Part shown: in pieces, positions 17,702 to 25,960 of the stretch
Layout: each line of letters begins with the position of its first letter
Numbering within the stretch: the first letter of the stretch is position 1
Notes under the pieces: model-generated
The model's input: the letters and a program-made list of their open reading frames with translations, nothing else
What the model was told of the DNA's origin: nothing
Database searches by the model: none
Assembly (NCBI GenBank): GCA_913064775.1
Contig: CAJYAD010000005.1
Span: forward strand, 121,248-185,247
Direction: 5' to 3'
Source of the DNA: an uncultured Albidovulum sp.
GTDB taxonomy: Bacteria > Pseudomonadota > Alphaproteobacteria > Rhodobacterales > Rhodobacteraceae
DNA: 64,000 nucleotides
Made by a program: the position numbers and the translations under genes

Positions 17702-18130
17702 TCAGCCGCCGCAGCCGCCGATGGTGACTTTCACGGTCCGCTTGGCCATCGCGAAGCTGCCGTCCTTCATCTTGGCAATCGCCGTCAGATCCTGCGTGCC
17801 CGCCAGACGGATCCGGGTCGAGGCGCTGGAAGCGCCCGACAGCGGCCCGAAGCTGACGGTGAAGGCCGACGGCAGCGGGTTGTTCGGCGCCAGCACCAGG
17901 ATCTCGGTCGCGCCCTCGGCCTCGACCTCGATCGGAACGGTGTTGCCGTTCTCGGCGATCTCGGGCGCGGTCAGCTTGACGCCGCCGTCCTTGGTCGCCG
18001 CACCGCCAGTGAATTTCTTGATCGCCGCGTCCAGCGCGGCCTGATCGGCCGCTGCTGCGGGCAGCGGCAACATCGCAAGCGCCGCCCCCCCCGCGCCAAG
18101 CGCCATCACATCTCGTCTCGTCAGATTCAT
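17702..18130 (-). CDS. soxY: SoxY, sulfur-carrying subunit of SoxYZ
   Basis: The 142-residue protein ends in the invariant swinging arm GGCGG (138-142), whose cysteine carries the covalently bound sulfur. It starts with a twin-arginine signal peptide (MNLTRRDVMALGAGGAALAM, cleavage after AAA near 28), which brings SoxZ along. The remainder is the Ig-like SoxY domain. It is located between soxX (39 bases upstream) and soxZ, the canonical order. Confidence 0.97.
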   Translation of the reverse strand: MNLTRRDVMALGAGGAALAMLPLPAAAADQAALDAAIKKFTGGAATKDGGVKLTAPEIAENGNTVPIEVEAEGATEILVLAPNNPLPSAFTVSFGPLSGASSASTRIRLAGTQDLTAIAKMKDGSFAMAKRTVKVTIGGCGG

Positions 18131-18169
18131 GAATGCCTCCGTGATGCCCGTCGGGCCATTGTTTGAGGG

Positions 18170-18646
18170 CTAGTGTTTGAGGGTCTGGAGAAAGGCCACC
18201 ACATCTTCGACCTGTTGGGCCGTCAGCAGCGGGTTGATCTCTTTCGCGGCCTTGCCGGTGAAGCCGTCACCCGGCCGGATGAACCCCGATACCTTGTAGA
18301 ACGAGGGCATCATCGAACCATCGAACGTATGCTTGGCATCGGTGACGATCCCGCGCAGCTGGGCCGTGGTATAGGTGTTGCCGACATCTTCAAGCACCGG
18401 GCCGATATTGCCCTGGAACTGCACCTTCGACAGAATCGGCACCTGATGGCACGCCACGCAATTGCCTTCCGACTTCGTGACGAAGACCTTCTCTCCCCTC
18501 GCCGCATCGCCCGGAACGCCGGTCAGAGATTCTGACACCGCCCCCCCGTCGCCGAACACGACCTTGCCCGGTGGAATGGTTTCCGCCTGGGCCAGCCCTG
18601 CCGCGAATACACATGCGACAGCGGATAGCGCGAATTTGCGCATCAT
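18170..18646 (-). CDS. soxX: SoxX, mono-haem cytochrome c of SoxAX
   Basis: Accepts electrons from the SoxA active site and passes them to small cytochromes. The 158-residue product has a Sec signal (1-21), one haem motif CVACH (63-67) and a likely Met ligand in SMMPSFYK (112/113). Two ATGs are adjacent (18646 and 18643), both within range of GGAGG. It is the first gene of the minus-strand soxXYZABCD run, preceded by an AT-rich 200-base region with repeated motifs. Confidence 0.96.
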   Translation of the reverse strand: MMRKFALSAVACVFAAGLAQAETIPPGKVVFGDGGAVSESLTGVPGDAARGEKVFVTKSEGNCVACHQVPILSKVQFQGNIGPVLEDVGNTYTTAQLRGIVTDAKHTFDGSMMPSFYKVSGFIRPGDGFTGKAAKEINPLLTAQQVEDVVAFLQTLKH

Positions 18647-18722
18647 TGGAGTCCTCCCTCAATCCTCCCGCTTGGAAGGCGCCCTCTCCCTGGCGGCCTT
18701 CGACTCTTACCGTAACGGAACC

Positions 18723-18781
18723 GTTATATTTCGCGCAACATAAAATTCCGAAATTTCGATGTTATGATGCATGATATTTCG
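18723..18781. promoter_or_regulatory. soxW-soxX intergenic control region
   Basis: This AT-rich island has three similar octamers, ATATTTCG (18726-18733), AAATTTCG (18751-18758) and ATATTTCG (18774-18781), starting 25 and 23 bases apart. The middle one is part of the palindrome CGAAATTTCG (18749-18758). A minus-strand TATAAC (18723-18728) could be the soxX -10 box. In other sox systems the SoxR repressor binds this same interval, so these are operator candidates. Confidence 0.5.
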
Positions 18782-18847
18782 GATACCTCGCCGCGGACGA
18801 TGGAACTTGCCCTTTGCACGGGCAAATGCCCTGCAGGCAGGCGCTTC

Positions 18848-19450
18848 CTAGTTCTCGACCTCAGCGCCCTTGCCGTCTTTCAGAAATTGCTGCAGGCCCT
18901 CGCCCTTCTCGTAAGCGCGATCAAGGACATAGAGCAGCATTCCGCGGGTGGTGATCTTGCCGAAGGCGCCCGGCACCGTCAGAACCGCCGCTTGCGCCGC
19001 AGTCTTGCCGGCGGGCACGGTCTCGGGCAGGAAGATCATCGTCGGGGTGAAGTTCACCCCCCAGCGGCGCACGGCCTCCTTCTCGGTCAGCACCTTGCCG
19101 TCGAAATCGGTCACATGGGTGTCGCCCCACATGTTGAAGATGTCGACGAAATACTTGTCGGTCAGCAACTTGTGGATCGCCGGATCGGGGAAGACCTCGG
19201 TCTCCATCTTCTTGCAATAGATGCAACCGCGCTGCTCGACGATGATCAGCAGGCGCTTGCCCGAGGCATTGGCCTCCTTCAGGTCGTCGCGCAGGTCCTT
19301 GAAGGTCTCCATCTCAAAGCTGGGATGGTAAAGACCGTCGTCGCCCAGCTTGGGTATATTGGCATTGGCTTCGGCGAAGGCCGCCGATGAGCCAAGCAGC
19401 GTCGCACCCGCCAGAACGGCGGCGGTGAATATCTTGGTAAGGCGTCGCAT
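18848..19450 (-). CDS. soxW: SoxW, periplasmic thioredoxin
   Basis: Thioredoxin-fold protein thought to keep Sox thiols in the right state, reduced by SoxV. The 200-residue product has a signal peptide (cleavage after AFA near 26), the active site CIYC at 76-79 within LIIVEQRGCIYCKKME, and the cis-proline segment FTPTMIF. ATG 19450 (MRRLTK) follows GAGGAGACACC and is preferred to an ATG six codons upstream. It lies between soxV and the soxX promoter region, as in Paracoccus. Confidence 0.92.
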   Translation of the reverse strand: MRRLTKIFTAAVLAGATLLGSSAAFAEANANIPKLGDDGLYHPSFEMETFKDLRDDLKEANASGKRLLIIVEQRGCIYCKKMETEVFPDPAIHKLLTDKYFVDIFNMWGDTHVTDFDGKVLTEKEAVRRWGVNFTPTMIFLPETVPAGKTAAQAAVLTVPGAFGKITTRGMLLYVLDRAYEKGEGLQQFLKDGKGAEVEN

Positions 19451-19502
19451 GGTGTCTCCTCCCGTCATGCTTGCCGTGCGGAGCCTCCCGCCCCGGGCGG
19501 TC

Positions 19503-20243
19503 TTATTTCAAAGTCGACTCCCAGTTGAAATTATCGACCAGGAAAGCCGAGATCCAGTTGATGGAATCGGTCGCGATCAGCACCGCGAACAGAATCAGCA
19601 TGGCCCCCATCGCCTTTTCGACATAGCCAAGCGCGCTGCGATGGCGGCCGACCCAGGCCAGGAAGGGCCGCGCGAAAAGCGCCGCCACGACGAAGGGAAT
19701 GGTCATCGACAGGCCGTAGACCAGCAGCAGCGTGCCGCCCTTCCACAGATCCCCCGCCCCCGCCGCGATCGCCAGGATCGCCGCCAGCGCCGGCCCGACG
19801 CAGGGCGTCCAGCCAAAGCCGAAGGCCAGCCCCATCACATAGGCACCAACCACCGTCGAGGGTTCTGTCTTGGCCTCCAGCCGGGCCTCGCGGTACAGCA
19901 GCGGCACCCGCACCACGCCCAGGAAATGCAGGCCGAAAACGAACAGGATCGCCGCCGCGACCCAGGCCAGCACCCCCTTCCACTGCGCAAAGACCTGCCC
20001 CACCAGCGTCACGCTAAGCCCGAGCAGCACGAAGATCGTCGTCACCCCCAGGGCAAAGGCGATCGAACACATCAGCAGCCGGCGCTGTGCGCCCGGGGCG
20101 ATGCTGTCGCCGCTGCGCAATTCCTGCATGCTGAGCCCGGCCATGTAGCACAGGTAAAACGGCACCATCGGAAGAATGCAGGGCGACAGGAACGACAATA
20201 TCCCCGCCAATGCCGCCCCGCCGTAGCTTATGTCAAAGCCCAT
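19503..20243 (-). CDS. soxV: SoxV, CcdA-type transmembrane thiol transporter
   Basis: Inner-membrane protein that moves reducing equivalents from cytoplasmic thioredoxin to periplasmic SoxW. Its 246 residues form six membrane segments with the paired redox cysteines in LSFLSPCILPMVP and FGWTPCVGPAL, the hallmark of the CcdA/DsbD-beta family. It is the first gene of soxVW and divergent from soxS, with a 69-base shared control region. Confidence 0.94.
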   Translation of the reverse strand: MGFDISYGGAALAGILSFLSPCILPMVPFYLCYMAGLSMQELRSGDSIAPGAQRRLLMCSIAFALGVTTIFVLLGLSVTLVGQVFAQWKGVLAWVAAAILFVFGLHFLGVVRVPLLYREARLEAKTEPSTVVGAYVMGLAFGFGWTPCVGPALAAILAIAAGAGDLWKGGTLLLVYGLSMTIPFVVAALFARPFLAWVGRHRSALGYVEKAMGAMLILFAVLIATDSINWISAFLVDNFNWESTLK

Positions 20244-20254
20244 TCGCGCCCGCC

Positions 20255-20283
20255 TTGCTGTTCCTGAAAAAACACATTACAAT
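20255..20283 (+). promoter_or_regulatory. Candidate soxS promoter
   Basis: TTGCTG (20255-20260), a 17-base spacer with an A6 run, then TACAAT (20278-20283), close to a sigma-70 consensus, with the soxS ATG 30 bases beyond. It lies in the short soxV-soxS gap, where SoxR binds in related clusters. Confidence 0.5.
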
Positions 20284-20312
20284 CTTTCAATCTATTTCCC
20301 GGGGCGTCAATC

Positions 20313-20747
20313 ATGCTCTTCACTCGCCGTAGCTTTCTGACCGCGCTTGCCGCGGCCCCGGCCCTCGCGGGTCTTTCCGGGGTGGCGGCCAAGGCCCAGT
20401 CCGCCCAGACGAGCGCATCGCAGGTTCCAAAGGGTCTGGCGCTGGTCATGTTCGAACAGCCCGGCTGCCCCTATTGCGCGGCCTGGAACCGGGACGTGGC
20501 GCCCACCTATCCCAAGACCGACGAAGGCCGCGCCGCGCCGCTTTATCGGCGCAATATTCACGATCCCATCCCGGCAGGCATGAAATTGACCGTCCCGCCG
20601 CAATTCACCCCGACCTTCGTGCTGCTCGAGAACGGGCAAGAGGTCGGGCGCATCCAGGGGTATCCGGGGGCGGATTTCTTCTGGGCGCTTCTCGACGAGT
20701 TGCTGAAAAAGGCGAAGGGCGCAAACGATGCCCAGCCCAAGACCTGA
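20313..20747 (+). CDS. soxS: SoxS, periplasmic thioredoxin-like protein
   Basis: Reactivates SoxYZ in the periplasm by reducing its oxidised carrier cysteine. The 144-residue product begins with a twin-arginine-like signal (FTRRSFLTALAAAPALAG) and has the active site CPYC at 52-55 in MFEQPGCPYCAAWN and the cis-proline segment FTPTFVLL. It is divergent from soxV and followed after 105 bases by soxR on the same strand. Confidence 0.92.
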   Translation: MLFTRRSFLTALAAAPALAGLSGVAAKAQSAQTSASQVPKGLALVMFEQPGCPYCAAWNRDVAPTYPKTDEGRAAPLYRRNIHDPIPAGMKLTVPPQFTPTFVLLENGQEVGRIQGYPGADFFWALLDELLKKAKGANDAQPKT

Positions 20748-20852
20748 CAGCAATCATGTGAGCTTCGCGAGACTCGATTTCGGAGTCCCAGCGTGATAAC
20801 AGTTTGCCGAGCACATCGAATTTAGCGCCCGTGCACGGAAAGGTCAGGAGAA

Positions 20853-21230
20853 ATGGCTTTGGACACCATGCGAGACCACAGCCTTAACCCCGAGGATGTA
20901 TCTTTGGATCATTGCGGCGACCTTTCCGCCGATGAGATGATGACGCAGGCCCAGGCCGCGTCGAATTTCCTCAAGGCGCTGGCCCATGAGGGGCGGCTGA
21001 TGATCCTGTGCCACCTGTCCTCGGGCGAGAAATCGGTGACCGAGCTGGAGAACCTGCTGGAATCGCGTCAGGCCGCCGTCAGCCAGCAACTGGCGCGGCT
21101 GCGGCTGGAAGGGCTGGTCAGCTCTCGCCGCGACGGCAAGGCGATCTATTATTCGCTGAGCGACCCGAAGGTCGAGCGGATGATCGGCCTGGTCTACGAC
21201 ATGTTCTGCAAGCGCCCCGAGGTGCGCTGA
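20853..21230 (+). CDS. soxR: SoxR, ArsR-family sulfur-responsive repressor
   Basis: Winged-helix repressor of the sox operon. Its 125 residues include the recognition helix in SRQAAVSQQLARLRLEGLV (71-89) and wing SSRRDGKAIYY (90-100). Cysteines sit at 21, 53 and 119. Their 32- and 66-residue spacing equals that which I recall for SqrR of Rhodobacter capsulatus (Cys9, Cys41, Cys107), where the last two form a polysulfide bridge. It therefore very likely senses persulfides rather than metals. ATG 20853 has AGGAGAA just upstream. Confidence 0.93.
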   Translation: MALDTMRDHSLNPEDVSLDHCGDLSADEMMTQAQAASNFLKALAHEGRLMILCHLSSGEKSVTELENLLESRQAAVSQQLARLRLEGLVSSRRDGKAIYYSLSDPKVERMIGLVYDMFCKRPEVR

Positions 21231-21297
21231 CGGCGCCCTGGGCGTCCGCCGCCCGCCTCTGGCCCATCCTGTGTGCCCCTCTAGCCGCCCCGGTGCG

Positions 21298-21315
21298 CGG
21301 CGCCGCAAGGCGCCG
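21298..21315. terminator. Hairpin between convergent soxR and emrB
   Basis: CGGCGCC-GCAA-GGCGCCG forms a 7-bp stem with a GCAA (GNRA) tetraloop, midway between the soxR stop (21230) and the emrB stop (21327). It is symmetric, so it could act for both strands; there is no T-tract. Confidence 0.4.
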
Positions 21316-21326
21316 TACGGCTTGCG

Positions 21327-22874
21327 TCACTCGAAGGCGGTCGACAATTCCTCTTCCGGGGCCTCGGCCTTGCCCGCCTTCTTGGGGCTGCGCAGCAGGA
21401 AGGCCAGGAAGATCGCGGCGAAGCAGACGATCATCATCAGCTTGAAATCATCGATATAGGAAATCATCAGCGCCTGCTGGTTGACCAGCCCGTCGACGAT
21501 CTTCAGCGTCGCAGGATCGCCCGCCGCCGCCCCCGGCAGCAGCTGTTTCAGCGCCGGAGCGAAGGGGGTGATATTGCCCACCAGCTCGGTATGGTTGACC
21601 TGCACGTTGCGGGTCAGCACCGTCGACACCACCGAGATCCCGATTGACGACCCGAGGTTGCGCACCAGGCTGAACAGCGCGGTGCCGTCGGTGCGAAAGC
21701 TCGGGGCCAGCGTGGCGAAGGCCACCGTCGACAGCGGCACGAACACCAGCCCCAGCCCCAGCCCCTGAATGACGCCGCTGATGATGATCGGCGCCTCGTT
21801 CATCTGCGGCGAGAATCCGGCCATGATGTGCAGCGACCAGCCCGCCAGCAACAGCCCCGCCACCACCAGATAGCGCGCGTCGACCACCCGCACCAACCGC
21901 CCGACCAGCAGCATCGAGATCATCGTCCCCACCCCCCGCGGCGCCATCACGATGCCGGTGGTCAGCGTGGGATAGTTGAAGATCACTGACAGCATCGGCG
22001 GCAGCAGCGCCAGGCTGGCCAGCAAGATCACCCCGATCACGAAGATGAAGATCAGCCCGGTGACGAAGTTTCGGTCCCTAAAGATATGCGGATCGATGAA
22101 GGCCTCGCCCGGTTTCGCCGTCATGATATGGACGACGAAGACCCAGAACCCGGTCAGCGACAGACCCAGTTCGACCCAGGTCTCGACCGAGTTGAACCAA
22201 TCCAGCTGGCCGCCGCGGTCCAGCAACAACTGCAGCGCGCCGACGCCCAGAGAGAGCATCGCGAAGCCGAAGAAATCGAAACTTCGGATCTTGCGCGCGA
22301 CCCGTGGCAGATAGGCGGCCGAGCCGAGGAAAGCCAGGATGCCCACCGGCAGGTTGATGAAGAATACCCAGCGCCAGTCGAAGGTCTCGGTCAGATAGCC
22401 GCCCAGCGTGGGGCCGATGATCGGGCCGACCATGATCCCCGCGCCCCAGATCGCCATCGCCTGTCCGTGGCGTTCGCGCGGGTTGATGTCCAGCAAGAAG
22501 GTCTGCGACAGCGGCACGATGGCGGCGCCGAACACCCCCTGCATCAGCCGAAACAGCACCATGATCTCAAGGTTCCAGGCGATGCCACAGGCCATCGAGA
22601 AGATCACGAAGCCGACGATCGAGCCCAGAAACAGCTCTCGCCGCCCGAACCGGTCGGACAGCCAGCCGGTCACCGGCGTCATGATCGCCGCCGACACGAT
22701 ATAAGAGGTCAGCACCCAGTTGATCGTGTCCCGAGTGGCGCCAAGGCTGCCCATCATCGACGGCAGCGCGACGTTCGCGATCGTCGTGTCCAGCACCTGC
22801 ATGATGGTGCCGAGCATGATCGACACCGTGATCAGGCCGCGGTGGGGGATGTCCTCATAGGCTAGGGCGGCCAT
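21327..22874 (-). CDS. emrB: DHA2-family MFS multidrug exporter (EmrB-like)
   Basis: Proton-driven inner-membrane drug exporter with 14 membrane segments (515 residues). Family motifs include LDTTIANVALPSMMGSLGA (TM1), WLSDRFGRRELFL (motif A), and GPIIGPTLGGYLTETFDWRW (motif C and following loop). It needs the membrane-fusion partner EmrA encoded just upstream (10-base gap). The third gene of a MarR-emrA-emrB operon; substrates cannot be deduced. Confidence 0.93.
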   Translation of the reverse strand: MAALAYEDIPHRGLITVSIMLGTIMQVLDTTIANVALPSMMGSLGATRDTINWVLTSYIVSAAIMTPVTGWLSDRFGRRELFLGSIVGFVIFSMACGIAWNLEIMVLFRLMQGVFGAAIVPLSQTFLLDINPRERHGQAMAIWGAGIMVGPIIGPTLGGYLTETFDWRWVFFINLPVGILAFLGSAAYLPRVARKIRSFDFFGFAMLSLGVGALQLLLDRGGQLDWFNSVETWVELGLSLTGFWVFVVHIMTAKPGEAFIDPHIFRDRNFVTGLIFIFVIGVILLASLALLPPMLSVIFNYPTLTTGIVMAPRGVGTMISMLLVGRLVRVVDARYLVVAGLLLAGWSLHIMAGFSPQMNEAPIIISGVIQGLGLGLVFVPLSTVAFATLAPSFRTDGTALFSLVRNLGSSIGISVVSTVLTRNVQVNHTELVGNITPFAPALKQLLPGAAAGDPATLKIVDGLVNQQALMISYIDDFKLMMIVCFAAIFLAFLLRSPKKAGKAEAPEEELSTAFE

Positions 22875-22884
22875 GGAAATTGCC

Positions 22885-24006
22885 TCAGTTCAGGCCGACG
22901 AGGCGGCCGATCGCGCCGAGCGAGCGGTGGTGTTTGGTATCGACCGAGACGCTCGCGCTCATGCCGGTGCGCAGGCCAAGCCCGGGATCGGGCGCGTCGA
23001 GCCGCAGATAGACCGGCACCCGCTGGGTCACCTTCACCCAGTTGCCGGTGGCGTTCTGGGCGGGAAGCAGTGAAAACTCCGCCCCCGTGCCGGCGCCGAT
23101 CGCCGAAACCGTCGCCTTGAAGCTGCGGCCCGGGAAGGCGTCAAAGCTGATGCTGGCCTTCTGGCCCTTGCGCATATGGGTCAGCTGGGTTTCCTTGAAA
23201 TTCGCGGTCACCCAGGTGTCGCCGGTCTCGACCAGCGTGAACAGCGGCGCGCCGGCGCCGACGAAAGTGCCGGTCTTGAAATTCGAGGCCTTGTAGATCG
23301 TCCCCGCCGCCGGCGCATGGACCGAGGTCTGCGCCAGCTGGTATTTCGCCTGATCGACCCGGCCAATCGCCGCCATCACCGAAGGATGCTGATCGGTCGG
23401 GATGTCGGCCTTGCCGCCGAGCGCGGCCAGCGCCCGGTTCACCGCCTGCGCGGCGGCGACCTTGGCCTGTTCGGCGCTGTGCAGGTTGTGGCCCGCCGTA
23501 TCCAGTGCCGAGGTGGCCGCGATACCCTTCTTTTCCAGTGCCTTCTGGCGGTCGAACTGGGTCTGGTAATAGGCGACGCTGTCGGTCGCGCTTTTCAGCT
23601 GGGCCTGGGCCTCGGCCAGCGCGGCGCGCGATTCCTCGACCTGAAGCCGGGCGCCGGCCAGCGCGGCCTGCGCCTGTTCCAGCGAGATGCGGTAGGGCGT
23701 GGGATCGACCTGGAACAGCAGCTGGCCCTTGGTCACATGCTGGTTGTTGTCGATCGACACCTTGGTGACCTGCCCCGAGGTGGTCGCGGCAATGGTCACG
23801 CGCGCCTGCTGCAGATTGGCGTTGTCGGTGCCCTCATAGCGGCCGCCCGACAGCCAGAAATAGCCGCCAGCCAGCACCAGAATCAGCGGCAGCGACACCA
23901 TCAGGATGCGGCGCTTCACCTTGCGGCCCTGCTTGGGCGGCGCGATCTTCGTCTCTGCCGGGATCTGCGCCGCGTCCTTCACCTTCACCTCACTTCGCGC
24001 GTTCAT
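22885..24006 (-). CDS. emrA: HlyD/EmrA-type membrane fusion protein
   Basis: Periplasmic adaptor linking EmrB to an outer-membrane channel. The 373-residue product has an N-terminal cytoplasmic tail, one membrane anchor (RILMVSLPLILVLAGGYFWL, about 34-53), a split biotinyl-lipoyl domain (VSIDNNQHVTKGQLLFQVDP) with a long coiled-coil hairpin (about 105-190), and the beta-barrel segment GDTWVTANFKETQLTHMRKG. ATG 24006 overlaps the MarR gene by 17 bases; GAGGGCGACGAAG precedes it. Confidence 0.92.
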   Translation of the reverse strand: MNARSEVKVKDAAQIPAETKIAPPKQGRKVKRRILMVSLPLILVLAGGYFWLSGGRYEGTDNANLQQARVTIAATTSGQVTKVSIDNNQHVTKGQLLFQVDPTPYRISLEQAQAALAGARLQVEESRAALAEAQAQLKSATDSVAYYQTQFDRQKALEKKGIAATSALDTAGHNLHSAEQAKVAAAQAVNRALAALGGKADIPTDQHPSVMAAIGRVDQAKYQLAQTSVHAPAAGTIYKASNFKTGTFVGAGAPLFTLVETGDTWVTANFKETQLTHMRKGQKASISFDAFPGRSFKATVSAIGAGTGAEFSLLPAQNATGNWVKVTQRVPVYLRLDAPDPGLGLRTGMSASVSVDTKHHRSLGAIGRLVGLN

Positions 24007-24484
24007 CTTCGTCGCCCTCTTCGCGCGCCATCCGGCCACAGGCCGGGGCGCAATCCATTTCCTGAAGGTTGGCCACCACCTGGCTCAGCCCCGCCATCAA
24101 CGCGGCGCGCTGCGCGGGGTCGATCCCGGCCAGCGCCTCTTCGTACATCTCTCCGGCCAGCGCCTTGACCTCCTCGAAGGCCGACATCGCCTTCTCGGTC
24201 GCATGCACCAGCCGCACCCGCCGGTCCTGCGGATCGGGCGAGCGGCGCACCCAGCCGCCCTGCTCCATCCGGTCGACCAGCCGCGAGACGCTGATCGGCT
24301 CGACCTCAAGGAATTCCGCCAGCCGCGCCTGGGCCAGCCCGCCCGTCCGCGCCAGATAGACCAGCGCCCGCCACTGCGACGACGACAGCCCATGCACCGC
24401 ACCGCGCGCCTCGAAGCGGCGGCGCATCAGCCGCGAGGCGTCATGCAGCAGGAATCCCAGAGTGTTCTGTTGAGCCGATTTCAT
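23990..24484 (-). CDS. MarR-family transcriptional regulator of the emr operon
   Basis: A 164-residue winged-helix repressor, first gene of its own operon with emrA and emrB. The HTH covers about residues 48-92 (AEFLEVEPISVSRLVDRMEQ, then the wing SPDPQDRRVRLV), with dimerisation helices at both ends. A well-formed inverted repeat lies 11 bases upstream of its ATG (24495-24540), consistent with autorepression relieved by an efflux substrate. Two cysteines (CAPAC, about 145-149) near the C-terminus could add redox sensing; that is speculative. Confidence 0.92.
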   Translation of the reverse strand: MKSAQQNTLGFLLHDASRLMRRRFEARGAVHGLSSSQWRALVYLARTGGLAQARLAEFLEVEPISVSRLVDRMEQGGWVRRSPDPQDRRVRLVHATEKAMSAFEEVKALAGEMYEEALAGIDPAQRAALMAGLSQVVANLQEMDCAPACGRMAREEGDEDERAK

Positions 24485-24494
24485 GGCCGCGATC

Positions 24495-24540
24495 TAATAT
24501 AAGCCTGCTTAGGAAGCAAGAGCTAAGCACGCTCATATTA
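24495..24540. promoter_or_regulatory. Inverted-repeat operator of the MarR-emrAB operon
   Basis: Arms TAATATAAGCCTGCTTAG (24495-24512) and CTAAGCACGCTCATATTA (24523-24540) match at 16 of 18 positions around a 10-base spacer. Each arm is itself a palindrome or near-palindrome (TAAGC-CT-GCTTA, TAAGC-AC-GCTCA), so the site can hold two MarR dimers. The AT-rich arms probably include the minus-strand -10 box. Confidence 0.72.
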
Positions 24541-24609
24541 AGCCGGGTATCAGATATGTTGCCGATGCATGGCTTGACCGGGCCGCCCCCAGGCCAGCCC
24601 CCGCCCATG

Positions 24610-24640
24610 AAAAAACCGCGACCCGGGGGGCCGCGGCTTC
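24610..24640 (-). terminator. Rho-independent terminator of carD
   Basis: On the minus strand CCGCG and CGCGG (plus 24632-24636 and 24616-24620) form a stem closed by a C-rich/G-rich loop, followed by six T residues (A-run at plus 24610-24615). It lies 20-50 bases after the carD stop. Confidence 0.8.
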
Positions 24641-24659
24641 AGTCTTTGGCAGATGGCGT

Positions 24660-25169
24660 TCAGGCCGCGCGGGTCAGCAGCACGTCATCGACCTGTTTCT
24701 GCGCGTTCAGCTCGTCGGTGCCCGACACGGCGGCGACTTCGCGGGTCAGCCGCTCTAGTGCGGCTTCGTACAGCTGGCGCTCGGAATAGCTTTGCTCGCG
24801 CTGGTCGTCGGTGCGGTGCAGGTCGCGCACCACCTCGGCGATCGACAGAAGATCGCCCGAGTTGATCTTCTGCTCATATTCCTGCGCCCGGCGCGACCAC
24901 ATCGCGCGCTTCACCCGGGCCTTGCCCTTCAGCGTATCCAGCGCCTTGACGACGACATCCGGCGTCGAGAGCGAGCGCATCCCGACCTCGACCGCCTTGT
25001 TCGTCGGCACCCGCAGCGTCATCTTGTCCTTCTCGAAGGAGATCACGAACAGCTCGAGCTTCAGCCCGGCGATCTCTTGCTCTTCGATCGAGACGATCTT
25101 GCCCACGCCATGCGCTGGGTAGACCACAAATTCGTTGGGGCGGAATTCGTTCTTCTTGTTCTTGGTCAT
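24660..25169 (-). CDS. carD: CarD-family RNA polymerase-binding regulator
   Basis: Global transcription factor that binds the RNA polymerase beta subunit and stabilises promoter open complexes. The 169-residue product has the N-terminal Tudor-like RNAP-interaction domain (about 8-70; FVVYPAHGVGKIVSIEEQEI) and a helical C-terminal domain (about 75-160; MWSRRAQEYEQKINSGDLLS, ERQLYEAALERLTREVA). Length and order are typical for alphaproteobacterial CarD. It is monocistronic, with its own terminator. Confidence 0.94.
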   Translation of the reverse strand: MTKNKKNEFRPNEFVVYPAHGVGKIVSIEEQEIAGLKLELFVISFEKDKMTLRVPTNKAVEVGMRSLSTPDVVVKALDTLKGKARVKRAMWSRRAQEYEQKINSGDLLSIAEVVRDLHRTDDQREQSYSERQLYEAALERLTREVAAVSGTDELNAQKQVDDVLLTRAA

Positions 25170-25571
25170 TCAGTCGTTTCCTCGCACGACGGCCTGCCGG
25201 CCCGGAATACAGAGACAACGAAACCGCCGCGGCAAGAAGCCCCGGGTGCGTTTGCTCTGCATCGGACAAAAAAACATCACGCAGGCGAGCAGCACTGCGG
25301 ATGGTCGACGGTCAGGCGTCCAGTTATTTGTGTCAAAGATATAACACGGAATCGGGACGAATCAAAGTGGCGCCACGGGGCCACCCCTCACGCCCGCGTG
25401 ATCAGACGCCCGAAACAGGCCCCTGACGTAGCGTCAGGCCCGCCATCTAACCTCTTTTCAACCAGAGGAAATTTTCCCGGCGTCGATACGGACCCCGCCT
25501 GCCCCGCCTGACATGAGGCGCGGCGACCGAATCACCGCCATCCCGGGGCCATCCCGGGGCCTTCACCGGGC
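25170..25571. other. Gene-free 400-base stretch between carD and fdxA
   Basis: No credible coding frame. It contains a short perfect hairpin CCTGACG-TAG-CGTCAGG... wait-free reading: arms 25422-25428 and 25432-25438, three-base loop (TAG), and a tandem duplication of ATCCCGGGGCC at about 25542-25564. An AT-rich segment at 25321-25370 (CAGTTATTTGTGTCAAAGAT) may belong to the carD promoter region. I see nothing else. Confidence 0.5.
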
Positions 25572-25910
25572 TTAACCGCCCTCGCCCGGCGCCTCGGAGA
25601 AATACTTGCCCAGCTTGTCGGGTTCGCCATCGCGGGCCTCGGCGTCGGGCGGCGGATCCTTGCGGGTCACGATGACGGGCCAAAGCTCGGAATACTTGCG
25701 ATTGAACTCGACCCATTTCTCCATGTCGGGTTCGGTGTCGGGACGGATCGCGTCGGCGGGGCATTCGGGTTCGCACACGCCGCAATCGATGCATTCATCG
25801 GGATGGATGACCAGCATGTTCTCGCCCTCGTAGAAGCAATCCACCGGGCAGACCTCGACGCAATCGGTGAATTTGCAGGCGATGCAGTTGTCGACCACCA
25901 CGTAGGTCAT
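25572..25910 (-). CDS. fdxA: Seven-iron ferredoxin FdxA
   Basis: Small electron carrier with one 3Fe-4S and one 4Fe-4S cluster. In its 112 residues the cysteine pattern is complete: Cys 9, 17, 21 and 25 region ([18 protein letters not shown]) and Cys 40, 43, 46 and 50 ([12 protein letters not shown]). The C-terminal extension ([15 protein letters not shown] and an acidic tail) is the family's usual one. It follows the S4-protein gene by 50 bases on the same strand. Confidence 0.96.
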   Translation of the reverse strand: MTYVVVDNCIACKFTDCVEVCPVDCFYEGENMLVIHPDECIDCGVCEPECPADAIRPDTEPDMEKWVEFNRKYSELWPVIVTRKDPPPDAEARDGEPDKLGKYFSEAPGEGG

Positions 25911-25960
25911 ATGCGGGCTCCGTCATTTGCGTCGATGGGGTGGTAGCCGCAAAGCGGGGA

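Noticed and set aside
14456..18166. Open plus-strand frame of over 1200 codons opposite soxA-soxC
   Set aside because: It is antisense to four strongly conserved sox proteins; the translation is rich in His, Arg, Gly and Gln, as expected from the complement of GC-rich codons.
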